DNA of 64,000 bases, taken from VYDC01 sp963667515. Its GTDB lineage: Bacteria > Chloroflexota > Dehalococcoidia > UBA2979. Under the pieces are notes generated by a model that was given only the letters and a program-made list of their open reading frames with translations, did no database searches and was not told the origin of the DNA. This document shows, one piece after another, positions 63,438 through 64,000 of this stretch (within the stretch, counting starts at the first letter, position 1; each line of letters begins with the position of its first letter). The position numbers were made by a program, and so were the translations under genes. The stretch lies in contig CAXXXY010000011.1 in NCBI GenBank assembly GCA_963667515.2, forward strand, positions 310,001-374,000. Reading direction: 5' to 3'.

Positions 63438-63842
63438 CTACTCGTGCGGGTAGAGCAGGCCGAGGACGCCCGACAGCCCCTTGGGGTGGACGTAGACCAT
63501 CCCCTCGACGGCGTTGCCGGGGCCGGGGTCGCCCATCATCCGCACCTCGGCGTCGCGCAGCCGCTCGACGGTGGCGGGCACGTCGTCCACGTGGAAGGAG
63601 AGTAGGTAGAGGCCGCCGCCGTCGTGGGCGTCGACCCAGCGCTTCACCGGGCCCTCGCGCACGGGCGCCCACAGCTCGACGAAGGTGGGCTCGGTGCGGA
63701 ACATCGCGACCCGCAGGCCCGCGCCCTCGTTGTCGTGCACGAACTCCGGCTCGATGCCGAGGATGGTGCGGTACTGCTCCACGGCGGCGTCCATGTCCGC
63801 GACCGCGTGCACCACCCCGCCGATGCGAACGCCAGAGCTCAT
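63438..63842 (-). CDS. VOC/glyoxalase-family protein
   Basis: A 134-residue vicinal-oxygen-chelate protein: IGGVVHAVADMDAAVEQYRTILGIEPEFVHD (first beta-alpha-beta, with the metal His), TFVELWAP, LYLLSFHVDDVPATVERLRDAEVRMM and VYVHPKGLSGVLGLLY. The pattern resembles methylmalonyl-CoA epimerase-like members, with HPKGLSG near the end. It starts ATG 63842. Likely co-transcribed with the NIPSNAP gene. Confidence 0.85.
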   Translation of the reverse strand: MSSGVRIGGVVHAVADMDAAVEQYRTILGIEPEFVHDNEGAGLRVAMFRTEPTFVELWAPVREGPVKRWVDAHDGGGLYLLSFHVDDVPATVERLRDAEVRMMGDPGPGNAVEGMVYVHPKGLSGVLGLLYPHE

Positions 63843-63897
63843 CGCCGCCTCCTCATCGCCGGTCGAGGGACGCGCCCCGGCCTCGTCGCCGCCCCGC

Positions 63898-64000
63898 TCA
63901 GACGCCGGGCTCGCGCAGGAACTCGCGCACGGCGCTCGCCCAGCGCTCCGGCCCCTGGTCGATCGTGAACATGCCGTCGCTGGGCAGCAGCTCCACCCGC
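63898..64000 (-). CDS. Partial C-terminus, probably alpha/beta hydrolase
   Basis: Only the last 33 codons lie in the window: RVELLPSDGMFTIDQGPERW followed by ASAVREFLREPGV and stop. The pattern resembles the final helix after the catalytic His in alpha/beta hydrolases. The rest lies beyond position 64000. Confidence 0.45.
   Translation of the reverse strand, partial: RVELLPSDGMFTIDQGPERWASAVREFLREPGV

Overview
The window is about 72% G+C and gene-dense, with many 4-base stop/start overlaps (ATGA, GTGA) and many GTG starts. It looks like a bacterial chromosome. The gene set points to a deep-branching, high-GC, probably soil or aquatic lineage: C5-pathway heme genes with a cobA-hemD fusion, a MerR/BldC-like regulator, luciferase-like monooxygenases, CaiB/BaiF CoA transferases, stand-alone MaoC and peptide-binding-type proteins. 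The beta clamp ends in MPMFVQW. My best guess is Chloroflexota (Dehalococcoidia or Thermomicrobia-like), less likely Thermoleophilia-type Actinomycetota; nothing here proves it.

Layout. 1-4.4 kb: a MacB-type ABC efflux cassette whose adaptor gene is frameshifted. 4.4-22.6 kb: accessory metabolism (luciferase-like monooxygenases, MFS transporter, double CaiB/BaiF CoA transferase, two MaoC-like proteins, a peptide-binding-type protein), a large zinc-ribbon/RDD/LysM membrane protein, and several broken genes (a monooxygenase with a 34-bp tandem duplication, a class III cyclase split by an IS, a SnoaL-like remnant, a serine recombinase scrap). 23.1-27.2 kb: remnant of an integrative element inserted at the 3' end of dnaN. 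27.1-28.3 kb: dnaN. 28.5-37.1 kb: an eight-gene regulator/siroheme/heme operon. 37.2-39.0 kb: dinB and an acetyltransferase. 40.2-44.8 kb: dcd and riboflavin operon. 45-47.8 kb: a SIMPL lipoprotein and an ECF sigma/anti-sigma pair. 48-58 kb: aldolase (frameshifted), lepB, pyrE, isocitrate-lyase-like, MetE-like, MpaB-like, HDOD and a split EAL gene. 58-64 kb: epimerase, a second peptide-binding-type protein and small Dabb/NIPSNAP/glyoxalase proteins.

Mobile DNA. Two insertion sequences are present in nearly identical copies. IS-A (IS3-type, 1353 bp) occurs four times; three copies have perfect 6-bp target duplications, and the copy inside the dnaN element does not, which marks a deletion. IS-B (IS481-type, 1050 bp) occurs three times; each copy sits exactly at the TAG of a GGC-TAG stop codon, in the same orientation as the gene it follows, and duplicates CTAG so the stop is kept.

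The most interesting locus is the dnaN integration site. The element's own end supplies a replacement dnaN 3' end (MPMFVQWD-stop) while the displaced original end (MPMFVQW-stop) lies 4 kb away at the other element boundary. The serine recombinase reading frame ends inside the same att core. Several single-base or dinucleotide frameshifts in G or GC runs across the window could be real pseudogenes or assembly errors and should be checked against reads.
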